NCBI GenBank assembly: GCA_049416425.1 | Contig: JBMSHD010000064.1 | Span: forward strand, 1 to 13,142 | Origin: JBMSHD01 sp049416425 | GTDB lineage: Bacteria > Pseudomonadota > Gammaproteobacteria > Francisellales > Francisellaceae | Length of the DNA stretch: 13,142 bases | Reading direction: 5' to 3' | Part shown: piece after piece, positions 1 through 6,291 of the stretch | How the letters are laid out: each line of letters begins with the position of its first letter | Numbering within the stretch: position 1 is the stretch's first letter | Position numbers and translations under genes: made by a program | The notes under the pieces: generated by a model | Database searches by the model: none | What the model was told of the DNA's origin: nothing | The model's input: only the letters and a program-made list of their open reading frames with translations

Positions 1-813
1 TACCCGGGTCTACTCGACCTCGCGTTCCGCTCTCCATGTCTCGCAGCGATTGAGATGGCACTGGATGATTATTTGCTGCATGGATTTATGCCTGCCATCT
101 ACGCCAAGAACATAGACTATCACAGCCTGTACCGCAATTACGTCAGCACCTATTTGGAGAAAGACGTTCGTCAAATTACCAAAGTACATGATCTTCTTTT
201 ATTTCAGAAATTTTTCAGACTTTGCGCCAGCCGTATCGGCCAGCTATTTAGTCATGAAAGCCTCGCCAATGAAGTGGGTGTATCATCCACAACCATCTCC
301 AACTGGCTATCGGTTCTTGAGGCCTCCTATATTATCTTTCGCCTCCCCCCTTATTATGAAAATTTCGGTAAACGTCTGATAAAATCATCAAAACTCTACT
401 TCTTTGATGTTGGTTTAGTAAGCTATTTGCTAGGCATAGAAAATACCACTCAAATAGCTCGAGACCCATTAAGAGGCAATATTGTTGAAAATTTGGTGAT
501 TTTAGAGCTGTTAAAAGCAAGATTCAATAAGGGACTTGATGCCAACCTTTATTTCTTCAGAGATAGCCACGGCAATGAGATAGACATTATTTATAAACAT
601 GGACATGAACTCATTCCGATTGAAGTGAAGTCGGCTCTAAGCTTTAATAACAGCTTTCTAAAAGGATTAACGTATTTTGACACCCTCGCCGGCGATAGAG
701 TCCCTACTGGATTTATTTGCTATGCAGGCCAGCAAGCATTCACTCTTCAACGTAAATTCCAACTCATCAATTTCAAGGATATCGCCAATAAATTAATTTC
801 ATCGCTTGAATAA
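1..813 (+). CDS. ATPase of the AAA_14/DUF4143 type, C-terminal part (5' end outside window)
   Basis: Probable ATP-binding protein of the large family that joins an N-terminal AAA module to a C-terminal DUF4143 domain; the cellular role of these proteins is largely unknown. Only the C-terminal part is here. The frame is open to base 1 with no stop, and the P-loop module would lie upstream, so the ATG at 55 is probably internal. Counting from that ATG, a helix-turn-helix-like stretch lies at about 66-94 (LANEVGVSSTTISNWL). It is followed by the characteristic KLYFFDVGLVSYLLGI at about 113-128. A PD-(D/E)XK-like arrangement follows: E175-x-D177, then E190-V-K192. The gene converges on the glycosyltransferase, with 20 bases between the stops. 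It is more AT-rich than the housekeeping genes to the right, and this family is often found in accessory regions. Family is confident, function is not. Confidence 0.8.
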   Translation, partial: YPGLLDLAFRSPCLAAIEMALDDYLLHGFMPAIYAKNIDYHSLYRNYVSTYLEKDVRQITKVHDLLLFQKFFRLCASRIGQLFSHESLANEVGVSSTTISNWLSVLEASYIIFRLPPYYENFGKRLIKSSKLYFFDVGLVSYLLGIENTTQIARDPLRGNIVENLVILELLKARFNKGLDANLYFFRDSHGNEIDIIYKHGHELIPIEVKSALSFNNSFLKGLTYFDTLAGDRVPTGFICYAGQQAFTLQRKFQLINFKDIANKLISSLE

Positions 814-833
814 ACACCGACATAAAAACCTGC

Positions 834-1784
834 TCATAGCTGCCCTGATAATTCAAAATATTTTTTCATCACCAAAAGCCCAATCAAGCGTTCACGTTTT
901 TTATTTTTAAACTGAGCCACATATTCATTGGCGTTTTTGATAATCTCAAGCGCCTCATCGGTGTGTTTCGAATAGTAGTCGATTTTTTGTTCGAGGTTTT
1001 CATAATCATCATCGAGTAAAACATAATGGTAATCGGGAATCAATCGCCCTTCCATAAACCAGGTTTCAAATTTAGGTTTGGGCATAAAACACAAGGAATT
1101 GGATGACATGATCCACTTGGTATTGGTCGCGACATCCGTACCTTCAATGCTAAGAAGAAATTTATAGCTCAGCTGTTGTGACAGGCTCATAAAGTCTTTG
1201 TAGGTCTTCTCACCTCGCATCCGTTTATTGCTGTCTCCAATATTGCACTTTGGGTGATTATAATACTTCTCCAAAAGTTTTACCCTATGCGGGCGCCCGT
1301 GACAGGCACCACGCCAACAGGCTCTATTTTTCTTGTTTTCAAATGCCAACGGGTCATTTATAAAGTTGAAATGGCGCACGCTATCGAGATTTAACAGTAA
1401 CGAATTTTGATTATCATCGCCGATGGGGCGACTTTTAACAAAGACCGGAATATCTGGAATATGCGTGATATCACCAAATAAATAATTTAACTTTAATCGC
1501 CTATTGAAATAGCGAATCAATCCTTTGAAATCAAGGACATAGGCGCTATTTCCTTTGTGTTTGAAATCCTCTATGGCTATCGAATCCTTAGGCTCAAAGG
1601 GTTTGGTCAACTTATTATAATAATTAACGCGATCGAAGATATAGTCACGATCACAATCATCTAATGTCGCCAGTATTTTTTCATACTGGCGTTCATATAG
1701 GCTTTTTGGCAAAAGGTTGGCGGCAATATTTTTGGAATAAAAGCGCATTTTTTTTGATTTGTTAACGATATCCAACCATTTCAT
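834..1784 (-). CDS. glycosyltransferase family 90 (CAP10-like), probable LPS-modifying enzyme
   Basis: Predicted glycosyltransferase of family GT90, which in Gram-negative bacteria includes lipopolysaccharide outer-core glucosyl/galactosyltransferases and in fungi Cap10. It probably adds a sugar to LPS on the cytoplasmic face of the inner membrane; donor and acceptor cannot be read from sequence. Family hallmarks are the CWRGACHGRPHR block (about residues 156-167 from the ATG at 1784), preceded by KSRPIGDDNQNSLLLN. The C-terminal block is YKFLLSIEGTDVATNTKW followed by SSNSLCFMPKP and the acidic YHYVLLDDDYENL. There is no signal peptide or membrane segment. The frame extends to a TTG at 1802, but that TTG lies inside a 12-base direct repeat, so the ATG at 1784 is preferred; neither has a good Shine-Dalgarno site. 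It is the only glycan gene seen here, with no LPS cluster beside it. The AT-rich composition fits an acquired gene. Confidence 0.87.
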   Translation of the reverse strand: MKWLDIVNKSKKMRFYSKNIAANLLPKSLYERQYEKILATLDDCDRDYIFDRVNYYNKLTKPFEPKDSIAIEDFKHKGNSAYVLDFKGLIRYFNRRLKLNYLFGDITHIPDIPVFVKSRPIGDDNQNSLLLNLDSVRHFNFINDPLAFENKKNRACWRGACHGRPHRVKLLEKYYNHPKCNIGDSNKRMRGEKTYKDFMSLSQQLSYKFLLSIEGTDVATNTKWIMSSNSLCFMPKPKFETWFMEGRLIPDYHYVLLDDDYENLEQKIDYYSKHTDEALEIIKNANEYVAQFKNKKRERLIGLLVMKKYFELSGQL

Positions 1785-1791
1785 GATAAGT

Positions 1792-1803
1792 AAATCAACC
1801 AAA
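1792..1803. repeat. 12-bp direct repeat, copy 1 (AAATCAACCAAA)
   Basis: Copy proximal to the glycosyltransferase start of a perfect 12-base direct repeat. The second copy begins 45 bases further along the plus strand. It overlaps the alternative TTG start of the glycosyltransferase. It could be half of an operator pair or chance; sequence alone does not decide. Confidence 0.5.
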
Positions 1804-1836
1804 GCTTAAATTTTTATTGGTTCTAAGTTTACGCCA

Positions 1837-1848
1837 AAATCAACCAAA
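1837..1848. repeat. 12-bp direct repeat, copy 2 (AAATCAACCAAA)
   Basis: Second perfect copy, in the gap between the antitoxin-type nucleotidyltransferase and the glycosyltransferase, where the promoter of the latter would be expected. The identity stops exactly at 12 bases on both sides. Confidence 0.5.
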
Positions 1849-1877
1849 AAAACAGCAGCAATCCATCGGGCTTTACT

Positions 1878-2201
1878 CTACTTGCTTTGCTCACCCCTTC
1901 TTCTATAAAAAAGTTGCCCCGCGCGTTCAATATGTGATAATAGCGCGGCATTTTGAATGGTTGATACTGCAATCAGGTCAAAAGTATAGGGCAAATTCAA
2001 TTCATCCAATGCTCTATCGATCTGATACAGCCTCCTTTGATCAATACCATCCCCATCGATAAACAAGTCTATATCTGATCCAGGTCTATAGTTACCCTTG
2101 GCTCTAGAGCCAAAAATCACGACTTCGTCTATATCCAAAAACAGCTTAAAAACGCCACGAATTTTCGCTATTGTCTGATCCGACAATCCAAAGCTCGTCA
2201 T
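1878..2201 (-). CDS. MNT-domain nucleotidyltransferase, antitoxin of a HEPN/MNT pair
   Basis: Minimal nucleotidyltransferase of 107 residues, the antitoxin half of a HEPN/MNT toxin-antitoxin module (HI0073-like). The pol-beta signature is complete: GSRAKGNYRPGSDIDL at residues 31-46 (G31-S32, with metal-binding D43 and D45) and a third Asp, D75, in YTFDLIAV. The enzyme is therefore predicted to be active. In the characterised MntA/HepT system of Shewanella, the MNT protein transfers AMP units to a tyrosine in the toxin and so silences it; the same chemistry is inferred here. Its start overlaps the stop of the upstream toxin gene by ATGA (2198-2201), implying translational coupling and toxin-first order. 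The catalytic lysine/serine features of larger nucleotidyltransferases and any extra domain are absent, as normal for the family. Confidence 0.9.
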   Translation of the reverse strand: MTSFGLSDQTIAKIRGVFKLFLDIDEVVIFGSRAKGNYRPGSDIDLFIDGDGIDQRRLYQIDRALDELNLPYTFDLIAVSTIQNAALLSHIERAGQLFYRRRGEQSK

Positions 2202-2611
2202 TCCATTTGCGCCTTCTGACTATCTAAACGATCCAATAATGTCAGAAATTCTTTATGATAATGCTCGCAAACATCTTGATAAATAATATCTGCCGTCTCT
2301 TCATTGTAGGTATGAGAGCTTAACTGCCTTGCCTTGATCATCTGCATCCAGATATCTCCATTGATGATCAGGCCTCTCTTAAATGCCATACGAAATGCGT
2401 CACGGGAGCCTTGGATCGATTCATCGCCTTGATAGCTATAAAAGTCTTTAATCGTATTCCAGGCCAGCTCATAAGTAAACTCAAAAGCCTGTATCAAGCC
2501 CTGCTCTTCAAGATTGGATAGCGGTCGAGTCTCTGCAAGTCCCACAGCTTCTGAGAGATTGCTTAAAGCCTTTCTATAGTTTTCCAATCGTTGAATCCAG
2601 CGAATATCCAT
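2198..2611 (-). CDS. HEPN-domain protein (HI0074 / nucleotidyltransferase substrate-binding family), probable toxin
   Basis: All-helical HEPN protein of 137 residues, of the HI0074-type 'nucleotidyltransferase substrate binding' family, the partner of the downstream MNT protein. HEPN toxins of such pairs are RNases whose active site is the R-X4-6-H motif. Here it reads RQLSSHTY at 95-102, i.e. R95, H100 and Y102. This matches the RX4HXY form, whose tyrosine is the residue AMPylated by MntA in the studied Shewanella system. Other family blocks present are AFEFTYELAWNTIKDF (42-57) and SRDAFRMAFKRGLI (69-82). The ATG at 2611 has an AAAGG Shine-Dalgarno (2621-2625) nine bases upstream. The gene is first in the two-gene operon and divergent from exonuclease III. 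The RNase and toxin roles are inferred from family; some HI0074 homologues have no demonstrated toxicity. Confidence 0.9.
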   Translation of the reverse strand: MDIRWIQRLENYRKALSNLSEAVGLAETRPLSNLEEQGLIQAFEFTYELAWNTIKDFYSYQGDESIQGSRDAFRMAFKRGLIINGDIWMQMIKARQLSSHTYNEETADIIYQDVCEHYHKEFLTLLDRLDSQKAQME

Positions 2612-2734
2612 TCATCATGACCTTTACAATTACTACTGCATAATCCAAATAGTCTATAGGAGATTAAAAGGCAACACAAATCATAAAAGACTGAAAACCG
2701 CCAAACAACATAGCAAAACCGCCTGCCGATACGT

Positions 2735-2740
2735 TATAAT
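2735..2740 (+). promoter_or_regulatory. possible -10 box upstream of exonuclease III
   Basis: A perfect TATAAT lies 68 bases before the xth start codon, within the 197-base divergent gap (2612-2808). No good -35 hexamer stands 16-18 bases upstream (best is TAGCAA), so this is only a candidate. A second AT-rich candidate, TATAAA, is at 2777-2782. I see no operator-like palindrome longer than 6 bases in the gap, and no further gene. Confidence 0.3.
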
Positions 2741-2808
2741 AACCCACTTTAGATAGCGCGCCTCCCCGCCACAAACTATAAAATTTGCAAGACGCACAAG
2801 GATTCAAA

Positions 2809-3585
2809 ATGAAAATTATTTCTTTTAACGCCAATGGCATACGCGCGGCAACTCGCAAAGGCTTTTTCGACTGGTTTATCAAACAGAATGCCGACTTTTT
2901 GTGTTTGCAGGAATCCAAAGCCCAGTTTCACCAGCTTGAAGACGATGCCATCTATTTTCCAGATGGCTACCACTGTCAATACAAAGATGCCGTTAAAAAA
3001 GGTTATAGTGGTGTGGCGATCTATGCCAAGAAAAAACCCAATGCTATTATCGACACTCTGGGCATTGACTGGGCCGATCGTGAGGGGCGTTTTATTCAAT
3101 TTGACTATGATAATCTGAGCGTGGCATCGCTGTATCTGCCATCAGGTTCCAGTGGCGATGAAAGACAAAGCTATAAGATGGATTTTCTAGAAAAATTCAC
3201 ACCTGTTTTAAAAGAGAAATTACATTCGGGACGCGATTTTATCCTCTGTGGCGACATCAACATCGTACACAAAGAAATCGATATCAAAAACTGGAAACAA
3301 AACCAAAAAACCTCCGGCGTTTTGCCACAAGAGCGAGCCTGGCTTGATCTGATTTTCGATGAGATCGGATGGGTCGATGGCTTTCGTGTCGTCAATAAAC
3401 AGCCACACCAATACACCTGGTGGTCTCACCGCGGTCAGGCTCGTGCTAAAAATGTCGGCTGGCGCATCGATTACCAGATTGTTTCTCCATCACTTAAAGC
3501 CTGCGTCAAAGACGCCAGCATCTACACCGATGAGAATTTCTCCGATCACGCTCCTTTGACGCTTGAATATAATTATGACTGGTAA
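2809..3585 (+). CDS. xthA: exodeoxyribonuclease III
   Basis: DNA repair nuclease of the exonuclease III/AP endonuclease (EEP) family. It cleaves the backbone 5' to abasic sites and degrades 3' ends of duplex DNA in base-excision repair. The protein has 258 residues, within a few of the usual size, and all catalytic positions can be seen. These are N7 (SFNANG), E35 (LQESK), Y109 (LYLPSG), D149 and N151 (GDINIVH), D221 (WRIDYQI) and the D246-H247 pair (SDHAPL). The ATG at 2809 is chosen over an upstream in-frame TTG because the family begins MKIISFNxNGIRA and an AAGGA Shine-Dalgarno sits 6 bases before it (2798-2802). It is the first gene of a cluster with the DUF6787-like protein, dtd and tyrA, and is transcribed away from the HEPN/MNT operon. 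Confidence 0.96.
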   Translation: MKIISFNANGIRAATRKGFFDWFIKQNADFLCLQESKAQFHQLEDDAIYFPDGYHCQYKDAVKKGYSGVAIYAKKKPNAIIDTLGIDWADREGRFIQFDYDNLSVASLYLPSGSSGDERQSYKMDFLEKFTPVLKEKLHSGRDFILCGDINIVHKEIDIKNWKQNQKTSGVLPQERAWLDLIFDEIGWVDGFRVVNKQPHQYTWWSHRGQARAKNVGWRIDYQIVSPSLKACVKDASIYTDENFSDHAPLTLEYNYDW

Positions 3586-3646
3586 ATACAGGGCAAATCC
3601 CGTAAGCTATGAGTCTGGTTTAATCAACATTTTATCTACCGCATTC

Positions 3647-4015
3647 ATGACCCAAACCAATACCGCCGATCAGGATTTTATCGAAGCGATTGAAACTCAG
3701 CGTCAAGGTTTTATGGCGCGCCTCAAATCGCGCTGGAATGTGAAATCTAACCTTGATGTCATCGTCATCCTGTTTGTATTTTCAATCACGGGATCGGCGG
3801 CCGTCAGCATTGCCGCCCCTATTATGCACTGGATCGGCTTATCTTATGAGACCACATCGGGCTGGATCTTCTGGCCGATTCGTATCGCTCTGATCTGTCC
3901 CCTATATCAAGTTTTACTGCTTATCATCGGCAGTATCTGCGGTCAGGGACGTTTTTTCCTGGCTTTTGAGAAAAAAACGGTTGGCCGTCTCTTTAAAACG
4001 TCGAAGAGCAAATAG
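3647..4015 (+). CDS. small DUF6787-like membrane protein
   Basis: Uncharacterised inner-membrane protein. Two hydrophobic helices are visible: one over VIVILFVFSITGSAAVSIAA and one over IRIALICPLYQVLLLIIGSI. They are framed by a basic start (MARLKSRWNV) and the end motif CGQGRFFLAFEKKTVGRL. The RLKxRW start, the central aromatic/Pro stretch and the GQxRFF motif match the DUF6787 family, best known from Bacteroidetes; this assignment is from memory of the family. The start is uncertain. The ATG at 3647 gives 122 residues; an ATG at 3575 would overlap the end of xth by 11 bases; an ATG at 3713 (AAGG at 3705-3708) gives the family-length core. The stop is immediately followed by the dtd start (TAG-ATG), so translation of the two is probably coupled. 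No function is known. Confidence 0.7.
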   Translation: MTQTNTADQDFIEAIETQRQGFMARLKSRWNVKSNLDVIVILFVFSITGSAAVSIAAPIMHWIGLSYETTSGWIFWPIRIALICPLYQVLLLIIGSICGQGRFFLAFEKKTVGRLFKTSKSK

Positions 4016-4453
4016 ATGCGCACTTTAATTCAGCGAGTCAGCGAGGCATCAGTTACCGTCGATGGTGATCGAATCGCACAGATAGGCCGAGGCATTCTGG
4101 CATTGATGTGCATGGAAGAGAAAGATCAAGACCACAACTATGACAAAATGCGCCATAAACTGATCAATCTCAGAATTTTCGAAGATGATAATAATAAGAT
4201 GAATAAAAGCGTCAAAGACATCGACGGCGCGATTTTGCTGGTGCCACAGTTTACCTTAGCCGCAAACACGGATAAAGGGCTGCGTCCGAGCTTTTCAAAC
4301 GCCTGTCCTCCCGATATTGCCAGAGCAAAATTCACAGACTTCACCACACTGATGCAACAAACTTATCCTCATATAGAAACCGGGCGCTTTGGTGCCGATA
4401 TGAAAGTCGCTTTAATCAACGATGGTCCCGTGACATTATGGCTTCAATCATGA
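4016..4453 (+). CDS. dtd: D-aminoacyl-tRNA deacylase
   Basis: DTD hydrolyses D-aminoacyl-tRNAs (and Gly-tRNAAla), keeping D-residues out of protein; it is a cytoplasmic homodimer whose chiral gate is the cross-subunit Gly-cisPro motif. The 145-residue length matches the family. The N-terminus MRTLIQRVSEASV, the block NDGPVTLW (135-142, G137-P138) and the central QFTLAA are all present. The usual signature SQFTL instead reads PQFTL: position 77 is Pro (codon CCA at 4243-4245) where E. coli has Ser. T80 and Q78 are conserved. The start abuts the stop of the previous gene with no spacer. The end overlaps the tyrA start by ATGA (4450-4453). Translation of the whole cluster is therefore likely coupled. 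Identity is confident; the effect of the Pro is unknown. Confidence 0.95.
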   Translation: MRTLIQRVSEASVTVDGDRIAQIGRGILALMCMEEKDQDHNYDKMRHKLINLRIFEDDNNKMNKSVKDIDGAILLVPQFTLAANTDKGLRPSFSNACPPDIARAKFTDFTTLMQQTYPHIETGRFGADMKVALINDGPVTLWLQS

Positions 4454-5283
4454 GAAAAATGTGCATCGTTGGCGGCTACGGCGCCATGGGGCAGATGATC
4501 TGCCGTTTTTTAAGTCAATTATCCAACTATCAGGTCACACTATTTGGTGAGAAGGATTGGGATGACCCTAAATCCAAGCTTAAAGCTCAGGATCTGGTGC
4601 TGATTTCGGTGCCGATCGATATCACCGATGCGATTATCGAAAAAGTCGCAATCTATCTTGATAAGCAAACGATTTTAGCCGATTTCACCAGCATCAAGGC
4701 CGATCCTTTAAATAAAATGCTGAAATCACATCAAGGACCCGTTTTGGGACTGCATCCTATCTTTGGTCCGACGATTGATGCGGCCGAAAATCAAGTGATT
4801 GTTGCCTGCCAAGGGCGAGAACCTGAAAAATATCAGTGGTTTTTAGAGGATTTAAAGCAGCTTGGCTTCACGCTGGAGGCAATGAGTGCTAAAGAGCATG
4901 ATAAGGCAATGGGCTTTATCCAGGGCATTGAACATTTCACCACCTTCTGCGTCGGCCAATATCTTAAAAAAAATCACATCGACATCAACAGGTTGATGAA
5001 AATCGCTTCTCCAGTCTATAAGATGGAGTTAAATATCATCGGTCGCCTATTTGACCAAGATCCCGGTCTTTATGCCAATATTATTCTGTCTGACTCATCC
5101 CGTCTGGCACTGATAGCCCAGTTTGCCAAGTTTATCGGCGATGAGGCCGAAGCAATTCAGACGGGGAACAAAGCCGACTTTATCGATAAATTTAACGCCG
5201 TAAAACAATGGATGGGGGATTTTACCACTCAGGCCTATAGAGACAGCGATCAGCTGCTTGGAGTGAAAATCAATAAATCATAA
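4450..5283 (+). CDS. tyrA: prephenate dehydrogenase, monofunctional (no chorismate mutase domain)
   Basis: Converts prephenate to 4-hydroxyphenylpyruvate using NAD+, the committed step to tyrosine. The 277 residues match the dehydrogenase half of the bifunctional enteric TyrA along their whole length. They open with a Rossmann motif (GGYGAMG, 8-14), then DFTSIK (78-83), LGLHPIFGP (99-107) and EGREPEKYQWF-like text. Catalytic His is H162 in FIQGIEHF, corresponding to E. coli His197; prephenate-binding Arg is R218 in SDSSRLALI, corresponding to Arg294. The ~90-residue N-terminal chorismate mutase domain of the E. coli protein is absent, and no ACT domain follows. The start at 4450 gives an ATGA overlap with dtd. 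An ATG at 4438 would add only MASI; neither has a clear Shine-Dalgarno. Chorismate mutase must be supplied elsewhere, for example by PheA; that is inference. Confidence 0.9.
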   Translation: MRKMCIVGGYGAMGQMICRFLSQLSNYQVTLFGEKDWDDPKSKLKAQDLVLISVPIDITDAIIEKVAIYLDKQTILADFTSIKADPLNKMLKSHQGPVLGLHPIFGPTIDAAENQVIVACQGREPEKYQWFLEDLKQLGFTLEAMSAKEHDKAMGFIQGIEHFTTFCVGQYLKKNHIDINRLMKIASPVYKMELNIIGRLFDQDPGLYANIILSDSSRLALIAQFAKFIGDEAEAIQTGNKADFIDKFNAVKQWMGDFTTQAYRDSDQLLGVKINKS

Positions 5284-5322
5284 AAAAAACCGTAAGCGTC
5301 ATCGTTATTTTACGCATGTTCC

Positions 5323-5907
5323 TTATTCAGAACCAATCCATTGTCTCCAGATTAAAAACAGCGCGGCAAAGCTTCTGCATTCGATAAAAGCCGGGTGCTC
5401 AATGAGATGATCAATGTCTTTGAGTTTATAACTCACCACCTCCAAAGGCTCGGGTTCATCGCCATCCAACCGCTTTGGTGACAGATTTTCGGCCTTGACA
5501 ATAGAGATATGATGCTTCATGTAATTTGGCGACAGATAGACATCCTTTAAAAACGTGTAGTTTTTCGCCGTGTAACCCACCTCCTCCATAAGCTCTCGAT
5601 CTGCCGCTTCAAATAAATCCTCATCGGCAAACAATGAACCCTTAGGAAAGCTCAAGGTGTAATCCTCAATACCCACCGAATACTCTTTAACCAAAATAAT
5701 CGTATCATCATCGAGCAGTGGTACAATAAGCACCGCACGATGCATAATCGCTGTGGGTCCTACACATTCATAGATGCGCTTATTGCCATTGGAAAACGTC
5801 AGCTCAATCTCTTCAATCTTAAAAAGGCGTGATCGTGCCAGCTCTCTTCTATCATTAATTATTGGTGGTGCATTCATGAATATTACGGCTTTTTTGTCTA
5901 TAGTCAT
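5323..5907 (-). CDS. nudE: ADP compounds hydrolase NudE (Nudix family)
   Basis: Nudix hydrolase that splits ADP-linked metabolites such as Ap3A, ADP-ribose and NADH, yielding AMP. The Nudix box is complete at residues 90-112: G90, E96, R104, E105, E108, E109 and G111 fit GX5EX7REUXEEXGU. NudE-specific text around it includes ELARSRLFKIEEIEL (22-36), REYSVGIEDYTL-like VKEYSVGIEDYTLSFPKG (73-90) and LDGDEPEPLEVV in the second half. The length of 194 is slightly above the usual ~186, from an N-terminal extension. The ATG at 5907 is taken; an ATG at 5877 would give MNAPPIINDRR and a more usual length, and neither has a strong ribosome site. It is convergent with tyrA (39 bases apart) and divergent from the YqfO-like gene (31 bases apart). 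Confidence 0.92.
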   Translation of the reverse strand: MTIDKKAVIFMNAPPIINDRRELARSRLFKIEEIELTFSNGNKRIYECVGPTAIMHRAVLIVPLLDDDTIILVKEYSVGIEDYTLSFPKGSLFADEDLFEAADRELMEEVGYTAKNYTFLKDVYLSPNYMKHHISIVKAENLSPKRLDGDEPEPLEVVSYKLKDIDHLIEHPAFIECRSFAALFLIWRQWIGSE

Positions 5908-5938
5908 TATTATGCCCGTTTAATCAGGATCTTGCACC

Positions 5939-6262
5939 ATGCTTCAGCTGATTTATTATGTGCCGGACACACACCTGGAGGTCACCAAAAATGCATTGTT
6001 TGACATCGGTTGTGGCCAGCTTGGCAATTATAGCCGCTGTGCCTGGCAAACCAAGGGAGTAGGGCAATTCATGCCGAATCAGGGAGCCGACCCATTTATT
6101 GGCACAGCCGATGCACTGGAATATGTCAATGAGTTTAAAGTCGAACTATTAGTACCTCAAGCACTCATAGCTCAGGCCATTGCCGTGCTTAAGCAGCATC
6201 ACCCCTACGAATGCCCCGCTTATGCAATCATTGAACTTGTGGATTTCAAATCATTGTTTTGA
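5939..6262 (+). CDS. stand-alone NIF3/YqfO-like protein
   Basis: Small (107 residues) protein of the YqfO/NIF3-insert family, the domain that is inserted in some NIF3-like dinuclear-metal proteins and stands alone in many gammaproteobacteria. Family motifs are MLQLIYYVPDTHLE at the start, GNYSRCAWQTKGVGQF (30-45), the PFIG turn and the terminal HPYECPAY (usual form HPYEEPAY). The fold is expected to be ferredoxin-like, resembling CutA and PII. Its biochemical role is not established, and I assign none. An AGGA ribosome site (5926-5929) lies 9 bases before the ATG. It heads a three-gene run with the flavoprotein and glyoxalase I. Confidence 0.85.
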   Translation: MLQLIYYVPDTHLEVTKNALFDIGCGQLGNYSRCAWQTKGVGQFMPNQGADPFIGTADALEYVNEFKVELLVPQALIAQAIAVLKQHHPYECPAYAIIELVDFKSLF

Positions 6263-6291
6263 CTCTTTAAAAACCAACAACAGGTGAAAAA

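Noticed and set aside
1846..1852. Seven-T run (minus strand) after the MNT gene as an intrinsic terminator
   Set aside because: No GC-rich stem precedes the run on the minus strand; I could not pair the GCCCGATGGATTGCTGCTG stretch.
2664..2918. Minus-strand frame over the xth promoter and 5' end
   Set aside because: It overlaps the conserved xth start, begins in the divergent promoter gap, and encodes nothing recognisable.
5291..5314. CGTAA...TTACG inverted repeat between tyrA and nudE as a shared terminator
   Set aside because: The stem is only 5 bp with a 14-base loop and no adjacent T-run, so it is not distinguishable from chance.
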